A stretch of DNA of 64,000 bases from VAZQ01 sp963835165 (lineage in GTDB: Bacteria; Pseudomonadota; Alphaproteobacteria; Rhizobiales; Xanthobacteraceae). How positions within the stretch are numbered: the first letter of the stretch is position 1; every line of letters begins with the position of its first letter. The DNA is taken from assembly GCA_963835165.1 (NCBI GenBank), contig CAWIGD010000019.1, positions 1 to 64,000 of the forward strand, in the 5' to 3' direction. The notes under the pieces are model-generated. The model had not been told where the DNA came from. It was given only the letters and a program-made list of their open reading frames with translations, and did not search any database. Positions 25,432-33,114 of this stretch are shown here, one piece after another. Position numbers and translations under genes: made by a program.

Positions 25432-27006
25432 ATGGATGAAGGCGAAGCCCGGGAGCAGGAAGCGGTTTTCGCCTTGCTGGCCGAGCCGGCGACCCATGGC
25501 GGAGCGGCGGTCAAGCGCATCGATACCCACGCGGCCGCGGTGTTTCTGGCCGGCGACCGCACATTCAAGGTCAAGCGCGCGGTGCGCTTTCCCTTCCTCG
25601 ACTATTCGACCCTCGCCCGCCGCAAGCAGGCCTGCGAAGCGGAGCTTGAGGTCAACCGGGCGTTCGCGCCCGACATCTATCGCGGCGTCGTGCCAATCAC
25701 GCGCGAGCCCGACGGCCGGCTCGCGCTCGACGGCCATGGCACGCCGGTCGAGTGGGCGGTCGAAATGCGCCGTTTCGACGAACGTGCGACGCTCGACCAG
25801 CTGGCGGCGGCGGGCCGGGTCGATTTGACCCTTGCGGACGCCCTCGGCCGCGCCGTGGCGGCGGCACACGCGACGGCGCCCCAAGCCGATGCCGGCCCAT
25901 GGGTGAAGGCACTGGCCGATTACATCGACGAGCACGTCGCGGCCTTCGGCGAGGCGCCCGAGCTCTTTCCGGCGGCGGAGGTCGAGGCCCACGCGCGCGC
26001 GAGCCGCGCCGCCTATGCCCGCATCCACCCGCTCTTGGTCGAGCGCGGACGCAGAGGTCTCGTCCGCCGCATTCACGGCGATCTCCATCTCGGCAATATC
26101 GTCCTGCTCGAGGGCCGGCCGGTGCTGTTCGATGCCATCGAATTCAGCCCGCTGATCGCGTCGGGCGACGTGCTCTACGATCTGGCGTTTCTGCTGATGG
26201 ATTTGACCGAACGCGGGCTGAGGCCCGCCGCGAATGTCGTGCTCAACCGCTACCTGCTTGCCACCGGCCGAGCGGAGGACTTCGACGGGCTTGCAACGCT
26301 CCCGTTCTACTTGTCGATGCGCGCGGCCATTCGCGCCAAGGTGACGGCCGCGCGGCTCCGGTCGTCGACGGCGGAGAAGAAAGACGACATCGCGAAGGTC
26401 GCGCGTAAATACTTCGACGTTGCGCGGGAGTTGATCGAACCGCCACCGCCGCTCCTGATCGCCGTCGGCGGGCTTTCCGGCACCGGCAAATCGGCGCTGG
26501 CACGCGCGCTGGCGCCCAGCCTCGGGGCGGCGCCGGGCGCGGTGGTGCTGCGCTCGGACGTCGAGCGCAAGGCGCTGTTCGGCAAGGACGAGGAGGAAGG
26601 ATTGCCCGCGAACGCTTATGCAGCTGATGTCACCGCGCGCGTCTATGCCACCATCGCCGACAAGGCGCGGCGGACAGCCGCGGCCGGGCATTGTGCCATC
26701 GTCGACGGCGTCTTTGCGAAGCCGCAGGAGCGGATGGTGATGGAACGGTCCGCGAGAGCATTGGGCGTGCCCTTCCACGGGCTGTTTCTCGAGGCCGATC
26801 TCGCCACGCGCGTGGCTCGCGTGGGCGGACGGAGCGGCGACGCGTCCGATGCCGACGCGGCGGTCGCCCGCACCCAGGAAAGCTATGACCTCGGCGCGCT
26901 CGACTGGGCGCGCGTCGATGCCTCGGGCAATCCGGAAGAGACGCTCGCGCGGGCGCGTACCGCAATCGAGCGGTCCGCCCGGTGCGCCGACAGGCCAACG
27001 GGATGA
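25432..27006 (+). CDS. Fused aminoglycoside-phosphotransferase-like and P-loop kinase-like protein
   Basis: 524 residues from MDEGEAREQEAVFALL. Residues 1-320 form an APH-like fold with the catalytic loop RRIHGDLHLGNIVLLEGRPVLFDAIEFSP (near 212-240). Residues 340-524 contain a Walker A GGLSGTGKSALARAL (346-360) and a Walker B-like AIVDGVF, resembling zeta-toxin/gluconate-kinase-like P-loop ATPases. This two-domain arrangement is a widespread conserved hypothetical of proteobacteria (AAA family ATPase); its substrate is not known. It is divergent from the TPP enzyme gene. No clear ribosome site was seen; the in-frame ATG at 25348 is an alternative start. Confidence 0.8.
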   Translation: MDEGEAREQEAVFALLAEPATHGGAAVKRIDTHAAAVFLAGDRTFKVKRAVRFPFLDYSTLARRKQACEAELEVNRAFAPDIYRGVVPITREPDGRLALDGHGTPVEWAVEMRRFDERATLDQLAAAGRVDLTLADALGRAVAAAHATAPQADAGPWVKALADYIDEHVAAFGEAPELFPAAEVEAHARASRAAYARIHPLLVERGRRGLVRRIHGDLHLGNIVLLEGRPVLFDAIEFSPLIASGDVLYDLAFLLMDLTERGLRPAANVVLNRYLLATGRAEDFDGLATLPFYLSMRAAIRAKVTAARLRSSTAEKKDDIAKVARKYFDVARELIEPPPPLLIAVGGLSGTGKSALARALAPSLGAAPGAVVLRSDVERKALFGKDEEEGLPANAYAADVTARVYATIADKARRTAAAGHCAIVDGVFAKPQERMVMERSARALGVPFHGLFLEADLATRVARVGGRSGDASDADAAVARTQESYDLGALDWARVDASGNPEETLARARTAIERSARCADRPTG

Positions 27007-27134
27007 CGCGGTTGGCCATCATCGCGTGCAACATGGACCGCCGCGCGTCGTCTCACCCGCGAAATCGGGTGATCCGGTATGCGCACGGCGAGATGATGCA
27101 GCACCGATCATGATCACGTTCTACACTGCATTTC

Positions 27135-28292
27135 ATGCGCCTTGATCCCCGCAAGATCGCCGTCGCTACTGCCGGCTTCTGCGCCTTCCTCAATCTCTAT
27201 TCGCCGCAGGCGCTGCTGCCCGCGCTGGCGCGCGAATTCGGCGTGGGCGCGGCCGAGATCAGCGCCATCATGACCGCAAGCGCGCTCGCCATCGCGCTGA
27301 CTGCGCCGTTCACCGGCGCCGTCGCCGACGTATTGGGGAGGAAGCGCGTCATCACCGCCGCCATGCTGGCGGTGGTGGTGCCGATGGCGGGAGCGGCGTG
27401 GGCGCCCGACGTGAACGCACTCATCGTCTGGCGCTTCATTCAGGGATTGTTGCTGCCGCCGATCTTTGCCGTGACCGTCGCCTATATCGGCGACGAATGG
27501 CCGCCGGCGGAGGTACCCGGCGTCGCCGGCATCTACATCGCCGGATCAAGCCTCGGCGGATTCTGCGGCCGCTTCATTCCGGGTGTGCTGCACGACCTCA
27601 TCGGCTGGCGTGGAGGATTCCTGGCGCTCGCCGCCCTGTCGCTGGCGGGCGCGCTCATCCTTGCATGGCTGCTGCCCCGGGAGAAAAGCTTCGTGCGCTC
27701 GGAGGACCTCGGCGCCTCGGTGCGGCAAATGCTGCGGCATCTGAAGAATCCGCAACTCCTTGCGACCTATGCCATCGGCTTCGGCGTCCTGTTCAACTTC
27801 ATCGCCGTGTTCACCTATGTGAGCTTCCATCTCGCCGCCCCGCCCTATGACTTCTCCTCGACGCTGCTCGGCGCGATTTTCGTGACCTATCTCGTCGGCA
27901 CGATCATCGCGCCGATGACGGGTTGGATGGTCGCACGGCTTGGTCGCCGCTGGTTCATCCTCACCGTCATCGCGGCGTGGGCCGCGGGTGCCCTGCTGAT
28001 GCTGGCGCCGCCGGTCGCGGCCATCGTCGCGGGGCTGATCCTTTGCGCCGCCTGCGGCATGCTGTGCCAGACGATTGCGACCGGTTACGTGACGGCGATC
28101 GCGAAGGACGGGCGCTCGTCCGCCGTCGGCCTTTACGTCACCTCGTTCTATGTCGGCGGCAGCATGGGCGCGCTCCTGCCCGGCCTCGCCTGGAACGCGG
28201 GCGGGTGGCCAGCCTGCATTGCCATGGTGGTGGCGATGCTCGCAGCCATGGCTTTGATTGCGGCCCTCGCCTATCGCGGCGCGACGGCTTAG
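27135..28292 (+). CDS. MFS transporter
   Basis: 385 residues, about 12 predicted membrane helices. The A-motif region reads GAVADVLGRKRVITAAML between helices 2 and 3, and LNLYSPQALLPALAREFGVGAAEISAIMTASALAIALTAP is typical of YnfM/AraJ-like drug or metabolite exporters. Substrate unknown. The stop codon TAG lies inside the left end of hairpin repeat A, so this repeat inserted exactly at, or created, the end of the gene. Confidence 0.88.
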   Translation: MRLDPRKIAVATAGFCAFLNLYSPQALLPALAREFGVGAAEISAIMTASALAIALTAPFTGAVADVLGRKRVITAAMLAVVVPMAGAAWAPDVNALIVWRFIQGLLLPPIFAVTVAYIGDEWPPAEVPGVAGIYIAGSSLGGFCGRFIPGVLHDLIGWRGGFLALAALSLAGALILAWLLPREKSFVRSEDLGASVRQMLRHLKNPQLLATYAIGFGVLFNFIAVFTYVSFHLAAPPYDFSSTLLGAIFVTYLVGTIIAPMTGWMVARLGRRWFILTVIAAWAAGALLMLAPPVAAIVAGLILCAACGMLCQTIATGYVTAIAKDGRSSAVGLYVTSFYVGGSMGALLPGLAWNAGGWPACIAMVVAMLAAMALIAALAYRGATA

Positions 28293-28364
28293 TGTCCCGT
28301 TTCCGACGTTCGTATCATCTCGCAGCACCCGCTTTTACGAACGTCGGAAACAAAGGGACACTAG
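28289..28364. repeat. CTAGTG hairpin repeat, copy A
   Basis: 76 nt palindromic element. Outer arms TTAGTGTCCC / GGGACACTAG (one mismatch at the tip), inner arms perfect over 15 bp (28300-28314 with 28336-28350; TTTCCGACGTTCGTA). Loop contains GCAGCACCC. The MFS stop codon is within its left arm. Confidence 0.85.
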
Positions 28365-28376
28365 CAAATCATGATC

Positions 28377-28455
28377 CTAGTGTGGCTTTGCATTTGACGT
28401 TCCTATGAAGGACTTGCGGCCAATAGTGATAGGAACGTCAAATGCGCCACACTAG
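28377..28455. repeat. CTAGTG hairpin repeat, copy B
   Basis: 79 nt. Outer arms CTAGTGTGGC / GCCACACTAG perfect; inner arms perfect over 17 bp (28390-28406 with 28429-28445; GCATTTGACGTTCCTAT). Loop contains GCGGCCAAT. The right CTAG continues as CTAGTGTC (28452-28459), which looks like the start of a further, truncated CCC-type copy. Confidence 0.85.
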
Positions 28456-28493
28456 TGTCATTGCGCTTCGCCAGGCTCCAAAAGGGGAAACGA

Positions 28494-29180
28494 ATGACAG
28501 CGCCGACCCAAAGCCAATTCGATTTTCTGCAATCGATCGACACTCCCACGGTGTGCAACCTGGTTGAAATCGTCGTGCCCGAGCGCCGCGGCTCCGGCTA
28601 CACCGTAAAGCACTTGCATTGTCCATTCCCCGAACTGCCGCCGATGGTCGGATTCGCCAAGACGGTGACGTTCAAGGCGAAGGACGCGGTGCCGCTCGGT
28701 CAGGGCGGCTATATGCAGAAGCGGCTTGATTACCTCGACTACGTCGCAGGCGCGCCGCGGCCCAGCATCATGATCATGGAGGATCTCGACGGCGAGCACG
28801 TCGGCTACGGTGCGTTCTGGGGCGAGGTGCAATCGAACGTGCACAAGGCGCTCGGCTGCCTCGGCGTCGTGACCAGTGGCTCGATCCGCGACATCCCGAT
28901 GATCGCGCCGGGCTTCCAGATGCTGGCCGGGTCGATCGTGCCGTCGCACGCCTATGTCCACGTCGTTGATTTCGGCGGCGACGTGACGGTGCATGGCATG
29001 GCGGTGAGAAGCGGCGATCTGATCCATGCCGACCGTCACGGAGCGATCGTCGTTCCCATCGATAAGATCGATGCCATGAAAGCCGCGCTCGACGGCCTTG
29101 CCGCACGGGAAGCCAAAATCATCGCTGCCGCCAAGGCGGGTGGCGACGTCGCGGCCATCAAGGCGGCGATGACGGGCTAG
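28494..29180 (+). CDS. RraA-family (demethylmenaquinone methyltransferase-like) protein
   Basis: 228 residues from MTAPTQSQFDFLQSIDTPTVCNLVE, preceded by AAAGGGGAA; an in-frame GTG at 28455 inside repeat B is rejected. RraA-fold landmarks: MVGFAKTVTF, MIMEDLDGEHVGYGAFWGEVQSNVHKALGCLGVVTSGSIRDIPMI and GMAVRSGDLIHADRHGAIVVPI. The G-S-R-D loop is the metal/ligand site of HMG/CHA aldolases in this family. It could be a 4-hydroxy-4-methyl-2-oxoglutarate-type aldolase or an RNase E inhibitor-like protein; sequence alone does not separate these. The TAG stop is formed by the first bases of repeat C, so both ends of the gene abut repeats. Confidence 0.82.
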   Translation: MTAPTQSQFDFLQSIDTPTVCNLVEIVVPERRGSGYTVKHLHCPFPELPPMVGFAKTVTFKAKDAVPLGQGGYMQKRLDYLDYVAGAPRPSIMIMEDLDGEHVGYGAFWGEVQSNVHKALGCLGVVTSGSIRDIPMIAPGFQMLAGSIVPSHAYVHVVDFGGDVTVHGMAVRSGDLIHADRHGAIVVPIDKIDAMKAALDGLAAREAKIIAAAKAGGDVAAIKAAMTG

Positions 29181-29253
29181 TGTGGCGGATTTGACGTTCC
29201 TATCGGCGTTGCCGCGAGTACTTATAGGAACGTCAAATCCAAAGCCACACTAG
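29177..29253. repeat. CTAGTG hairpin repeat, copy C
   Basis: 77 nt. Outer arms CTAGTGTGGC / GCCACACTAG perfect; inner arms perfect over 17 bp (29187-29203 with 29224-29240; GGATTTGACGTTCCTAT). Loop contains GCCGCGAGT. It supplies the stop codon of the RraA-like gene. Confidence 0.85.
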
Positions 29254-29266
29254 AAGCATATAGCTG

Positions 29267-29341
29267 CTAGTGTCCCGATTCCGAAGTTCGGATCATTGTG
29301 CGGCACCCTCGTTTGCGAACTTCGGAATCGAAGGACACTAG
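29267..29341. repeat. CTAGTG hairpin repeat, copy D
   Basis: 75 nt. Outer arms CTAGTGTCC / GGACACTAG; inner arms perfect over 14 bp (29277-29290 with 29316-29329; GATTCCGAAGTTCG). Loop contains GCGGCACCC. Confidence 0.85.
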
Positions 29342-29353
29342 CAACTTATTGAT

Positions 29354-29431
29354 CTAGTGTGGCTTTGGTTCAGAAGTCCGCATTTCGGAGTCGCCGCAAG
29401 AATGATGCGGACTTCTGAACCGCCACACTAG
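29354..29431. repeat. CTAGTG hairpin repeat, copy E
   Basis: 78 nt. Outer arms CTAGTGTGGC / GCCACACTAG perfect; inner arms perfect over 17 bp (29367-29383 with 29405-29421; GGTTCAGAAGTCCGCAT). Loop contains GCCGCAAGA. Its terminal CTAG is shared with copy F. Confidence 0.85.
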
Positions 29432-29503
29432 TGTCCCTTTGGTTCCGACGTTCGTACGAGCGCGAGCTGCAAGGGGATACGAACGTCGGAACCGGGACAC
29501 TAG
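29428..29503. repeat. CTAGTG hairpin repeat, copy F
   Basis: 76 nt. Outer arms CTAGTGTCCC / GGGACACTAG perfect; inner arms perfect over 16 bp (29441-29456 with 29478-29493; GGTTCCGACGTTCGTA). Loop contains GCTGCAAGG. It ends 8 nt before the start of the LLM oxidoreductase gene. Confidence 0.85.
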
Positions 29504-29511
29504 GGACGCCG

Positions 29512-30654
29512 ATGAGCACGGGCGGCAGCCGGCGACAGGATCGGCGCGAAACCAATCCGGCCTTCAGCAGCCGCAAGCTGAAGCTCGGAACCTTCCAAAC
29601 CAATCTCGACAGCGGCTGCGTGATGTCGGACCTCGACGGCCGCCTCGACATCACCTGGCCCAACACGATCGCGCTTGCCAGGCTTGCCGAAGAGATGGAG
29701 TTCGAAGCGCTGGTGCCGGTGGCGCGCTGGCACGGCTTCGGCGGCGCCACCAATCCGCAAGGGCCCGGATTCGAAGCTTACACCTGGGCCGCTGGCATGG
29801 CCGCCTCGACCAGCAAGCCCTGCGTGTTCGCGACCTCGCACATCTCGCTCAATCATCCGATCGTTGCCGCCAAGCAGTCCGCGGTGATCGACCATATTTC
29901 CGGCGGCCGCTACGCCCTCAACATCGTGACCGGATGGAACCAGCCGGAAATCGACATGTTCGGAAATCCGATGATGGGGCACGCCGAACGTTATGCCTGC
30001 GCGGAGGAGTGGTTCAGCATCGTCAAGCGGCTGTGGACCGAGGACGATCCGTTCGACCACGAGGGCAAGTTCTACAAGATCACCAAGGGCTACCTGCAAC
30101 CCAAGCCGATCCAAGCCCCCTACCCCGCGGTCATGAGCGCCGGCGCCTCAGAACGCGGGCGCGAGTTTGCGGCAAAATATGCCGACCTCGTCTTTACCGT
30201 CATCCGCACCGGCGGTCTCGATGAATGCCGCGCGCATGTGCAGGCCTACCATACGCTCGCACGCGAGACCTATGGCCGGGAGGTGCGGGTTTGGACGCTT
30301 GCCAACATCGTGCAGGCCGAGACCGAAAAGGAGGCGCGCGACTTCTACCGATACTACGTCCACGAGAAGGGAGACTGGGAAGCAGCCAAGAACATGATCG
30401 ACACGTTCTCGCTCGAGATCAACGCCCGCGCCATTCCGCCGGAGCGCATGAAGGCGCTGCAGGAGGCGTTCCTGGCGGGATGGGGCGGTTTTCCGCTGAT
30501 CGGCACGCGGGAGCAGATCGTCGATGGATTGCAGGCCCTGTCGCGTGCCGGCCTCGACGGCGTTCTGCTGTGCTGGCCGCGTTTCGAGCAGGGGATGCGC
30601 GAATTTCGCGATGTGACCTATCCGCTCGTCAAGCAGGCGGGACTACGGGACTAG
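29512..30654 (+). CDS. LLM-class flavin-dependent oxidoreductase
   Basis: 380 residues from MSTGGSRRQDRRETNPAFSSRKLKLGTFQTNLDSG. It is a bacterial-luciferase-like TIM barrel: ITWPNTIALARLAEEMEFEALVPVARWHGFGGAT, VFATSHISLNHPIVAAKQSAVIDHISGGRYALNIVTGWNQPEIDMFG and PYPAVMSAGASERGREFAAKYADLVF. These match FMN-dependent alkanesulfonate/pyrimidine (SsuD/RutA-like) monooxygenases; the substrate is not determined. The start lies just after repeat F, with only a weak GGGA ribosome site, so the repeat junction may influence its expression. Confidence 0.88.
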   Translation: MSTGGSRRQDRRETNPAFSSRKLKLGTFQTNLDSGCVMSDLDGRLDITWPNTIALARLAEEMEFEALVPVARWHGFGGATNPQGPGFEAYTWAAGMAASTSKPCVFATSHISLNHPIVAAKQSAVIDHISGGRYALNIVTGWNQPEIDMFGNPMMGHAERYACAEEWFSIVKRLWTEDDPFDHEGKFYKITKGYLQPKPIQAPYPAVMSAGASERGREFAAKYADLVFTVIRTGGLDECRAHVQAYHTLARETYGREVRVWTLANIVQAETEKEARDFYRYYVHEKGDWEAAKNMIDTFSLEINARAIPPERMKALQEAFLAGWGGFPLIGTREQIVDGLQALSRAGLDGVLLCWPRFEQGMREFRDVTYPLVKQAGLRD

Positions 30655-30712
30655 GTTTGAGCGTCCCGAAAAATTCCGGAGGATTCGTCCAATCGGCAAC
30701 AAGAGGTGCGAT

Positions 30713-31195
30713 ATGAACACTCACGAGGAGGTCATGCTTTGGCACGCGCTTTATCAACTCGAGACAAAATATTGGCACGAGGTCGACGCTAATGGCGGAC
30801 GCAACGCCCACCAGTTCTACCTGCCCGATGGCCTGATGGTGGTGGGTCACAATCGCTTTCAGGGGCACGAAAAAATCAAGGAATTTTATGCGTGGCGTGA
30901 GCGTCAGGCGGTAACGGCGATCAGCAGCGTGAAGACCACGCGGCATCTGGTCAATAATCTGTTCGTCGAGTCGAGCAGCGAGAGCGCGGCCAGGGTATTG
31001 GGCATCGTGAGTTTCTACGGCGCCGTTGTTCGGCCCCCGGCACCGCAATCCAAGCCGCCGATGCTGATCGCAGACCTATTGAATGACTGCGTGCTGGATC
31101 CGGACAACGGATGGCAATTCAAATCACACACGCTCCAGCCGATATTCATGAGCCACGAGGCGCCTCCCTCCATTGCGATCGACACGCGCCGGTAG
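30713..31195 (+). CDS. NTF2/SnoaL-like small protein
   Basis: 160 residues. The N-terminal helix and pocket (EEVMLWHALYQLETKYWHEVDANGGRNAHQFYLPDGLMVVGHNRFQGHEKIKEFYAWR) are typical of the nuclear-transport-factor-2/SnoaL fold used by many small hydratases, isomerases and dioxygenase subunits. No catalytic set can be assigned. It lies 58 nt after the LLM oxidoreductase on the same strand and may act on the same compound. Its 3' end abuts a truncated DUF4424 gene on the other strand. Confidence 0.7.
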   Translation: MNTHEEVMLWHALYQLETKYWHEVDANGGRNAHQFYLPDGLMVVGHNRFQGHEKIKEFYAWRERQAVTAISSVKTTRHLVNNLFVESSSESAARVLGIVSFYGAVVRPPAPQSKPPMLIADLLNDCVLDPDNGWQFKSHTLQPIFMSHEAPPSIAIDTRR

Positions 31196-31531
31196 GTTTC
31201 CCGGGACATCAACCTTGCAGCGCTGCGTCGTGCAACGACACGACGCATGTCATCGGTCGGCACCGACGTGATGTCGTCTGGACCTACGACTTGGATGTCC
31301 GGCATCGGAAAGGCGACGAGCACGGTAACGTCCTTGTCCGACCTGTTTAGAAAGCGGTAACGGACGCTGACTTCCCGCGCCGAAATGGCGAGATCCTCCG
31401 ACGGCATTTCGACGTCGTCATTACGCACGAAAATCAGCCCGCCGGTGGAGAGTTCCGCGCTTGTGTCGTTGGCGAGCGCGGGCAAACGCCGCGAGGGTCA
31501 CAACAACAAGAGCGATCGCCGATGTCCGCAT
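31196..31531 (-). pseudogene. DUF4424 N-terminal remnant
   Basis: The signal-peptide part MRTSAIALVVVTLAAFA is in one frame and the mature start PALANDTSAELSTGGLIFVRNDDVEMPSEDLAISAREVSVRYRFLNRSDKDVTVLVAFPMPDI in another; the break is around 31480-31495. DUF4424 proteins normally run over 300 residues, but homology stops after about 100 (RLMSRETYRRVSI) where the NTF2-like gene begins on the opposite strand. So this is a frameshifted and 3'-truncated relic of an exported protein. Confidence 0.7.
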
Positions 31532-31549
31532 TCAGGCTCCCGGTCTGTC

Positions 31550-32890
31550 CTACTGGCTGTCGAGGTAGGACACCGGCTTGACGTCGGACGACCGCGTGTC
31601 CGCCGATTGCAGCACAAAGCCGGATGCGCGTGCCGCGCTCGCGACTTGCGCGCGGGCATCGGCGACCAGTGTCGGCTTGTCATCGTGGCCATAAACGTCA
31701 TCGCGGAAGTGGATGACGTTGTCGCGCGTGGCCCAGCCCGTGAGATAGACCCAGGCCACCGGGATCTTGTGGGTCAGGCGAATGTCGGTGCGCTCGCCTT
31801 TCGCGATCGCGGCATCGATTTCACGCCGGCCCCACCCCGGATTGTCGGACAATAGCCAGGCGGCAAGCGCACGCGGATCTTCCACCCGGGTGCAGCCCGA
31901 GGACTGGAAGCGATAATCGGCGCTGAAGAATTCCTTGTGGCTGGTGTCGTGCATGTACACGGAGTACGGATTGGGCATATCGATGCGCACGGCCCCGAGC
32001 GCGTTCCAATTTCCCGAGTCCTGGCGGATGGTAAAGTTCGGAGCGCGATCAGAGTTCCAGTCGACGGATCTCGGATCGACCTCGTGACCCTGTCCGTCCA
32101 ATACGCGCATGTGCATGCGCTCGACATAGCTCGGGTCCTTGCGCATCCTGGTGATGACGTCCTTCTTCATGATCGACAGCGGCACCGTCCAGGTCGGGTT
32201 GAGATTGACCGCCGTAACGTAGGTCGTCAGCGCCGGCGATGGCCGGTCCGGCTTGCCCACCACCACGACATAGCGGCGCACGACCTTGTCGCGGTCGACG
32301 GCCTCGGCGAAGGCGGCCGGAAGATTCACCACGACGTAGCGCTGTCCGAAATTGAAATCCATGGCGGCCAGCCGGTCGAGCGAGGCCCCAAGCTGCCGCA
32401 GCCGCTTGCCCACCGGCACGTTGAGCGCGGTCAGCGTCTTCGCTCCAATGCTGCCCGTCTCCGTGAGGCCGTGACGCGCCTGGAAGCGCCGCACGCCGGC
32501 GGCGAGCGCATCGTCGTAGGCGTCGCCGTTAGCCTGGTCGGCAGGCAGATCGTCGGTGATGGCGAGGCGGCGGCGCAGCAGCGCCACGTCGGGACCGGTC
32601 GAACCCAGCGCCAGCTTGCCGCTGCTCGGCGGCAACATCGGCCAGCCGCCCTGCACCTCGAGCACGGTGTAGCTCAGCATGGCGGCGGCCATGCGTTGGA
32701 TGGTGCCCTCGTCAAAGGTCGGATCGGGCGATTGCGACATTCGGAGCGCGGGGCCCTGTGCGGGCACCCGCGTCGGCGCAGGCTTTGAGCCACCCTGAGC
32801 CAGCGCGGGACCGGCGAGAGCGACCGCAAGCAGTAACGTGAAAGGCACGAGTCGCGTCGGCGTGATCAAGCTATACCCCTCTTCGGACAT
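31550..32890 (-). CDS. L,D-transpeptidase (YcbB/LdtD-like)
   Basis: 446 residues from MSEEGYSLITPTRLVPFTLLLAVALAGPALA, a signal peptide. A peptidoglycan-binding domain follows (LGSTGPDVALLRRRLAITDDLP...GVRRFQARHGLTETGSIGAKTLTALNVPV), then a YkuD catalytic domain with MPNPYSVYMHDTSHKEFFSADYRFQSSGCTRVEDP: the His of YMHDT and Cys of SGCTRV (near residue 330) are the catalytic pair. It makes 3-3 cross-links in periplasmic peptidoglycan. The long in-frame extension upstream to 33148 looks non-coding. Confidence 0.92.
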   Translation of the reverse strand: MSEEGYSLITPTRLVPFTLLLAVALAGPALAQGGSKPAPTRVPAQGPALRMSQSPDPTFDEGTIQRMAAAMLSYTVLEVQGGWPMLPPSSGKLALGSTGPDVALLRRRLAITDDLPADQANGDAYDDALAAGVRRFQARHGLTETGSIGAKTLTALNVPVGKRLRQLGASLDRLAAMDFNFGQRYVVVNLPAAFAEAVDRDKVVRRYVVVVGKPDRPSPALTTYVTAVNLNPTWTVPLSIMKKDVITRMRKDPSYVERMHMRVLDGQGHEVDPRSVDWNSDRAPNFTIRQDSGNWNALGAVRIDMPNPYSVYMHDTSHKEFFSADYRFQSSGCTRVEDPRALAAWLLSDNPGWGRREIDAAIAKGERTDIRLTHKIPVAWVYLTGWATRDNVIHFRDDVYGHDDKPTLVADARAQVASAARASGFVLQSADTRSSDVKPVSYLDSQ

Positions 32891-33114
32891 GCCTTTGCGC
32901 CGTCTGCGCCCGCATCCGGGCAAGACGCGCCACAATGTCCACGATTCCAATGAGTCGATTGCTCCCCGGCCTCGAGCCAAGTCAAATGTCGCATCCAGCC
33001 CGGTTCTTGGCCCGGTCCGACGTTGCGTGAAAAGTGTGGCCGGCTGATGGAAGGCCGATCGCGTTTTTTCGAGGCTGTTCAAGCCGGTGCGGGCATTCCA
33101 GCGGCGCAAGATGG

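Noticed and set aside
28455..28493. GTG start 13 codons upstream for the RraA-like gene
   Set aside because: The GTG is part of the terminal CTAGTG of repeat B. The ATG at 28494 has a proper ribosome site.
28289..29503. CRISPR-like array
   Set aside because: The repeats are palindromic elements at irregular spacing around genes, with variable stems and no spacer/repeat periodicity or cas genes.
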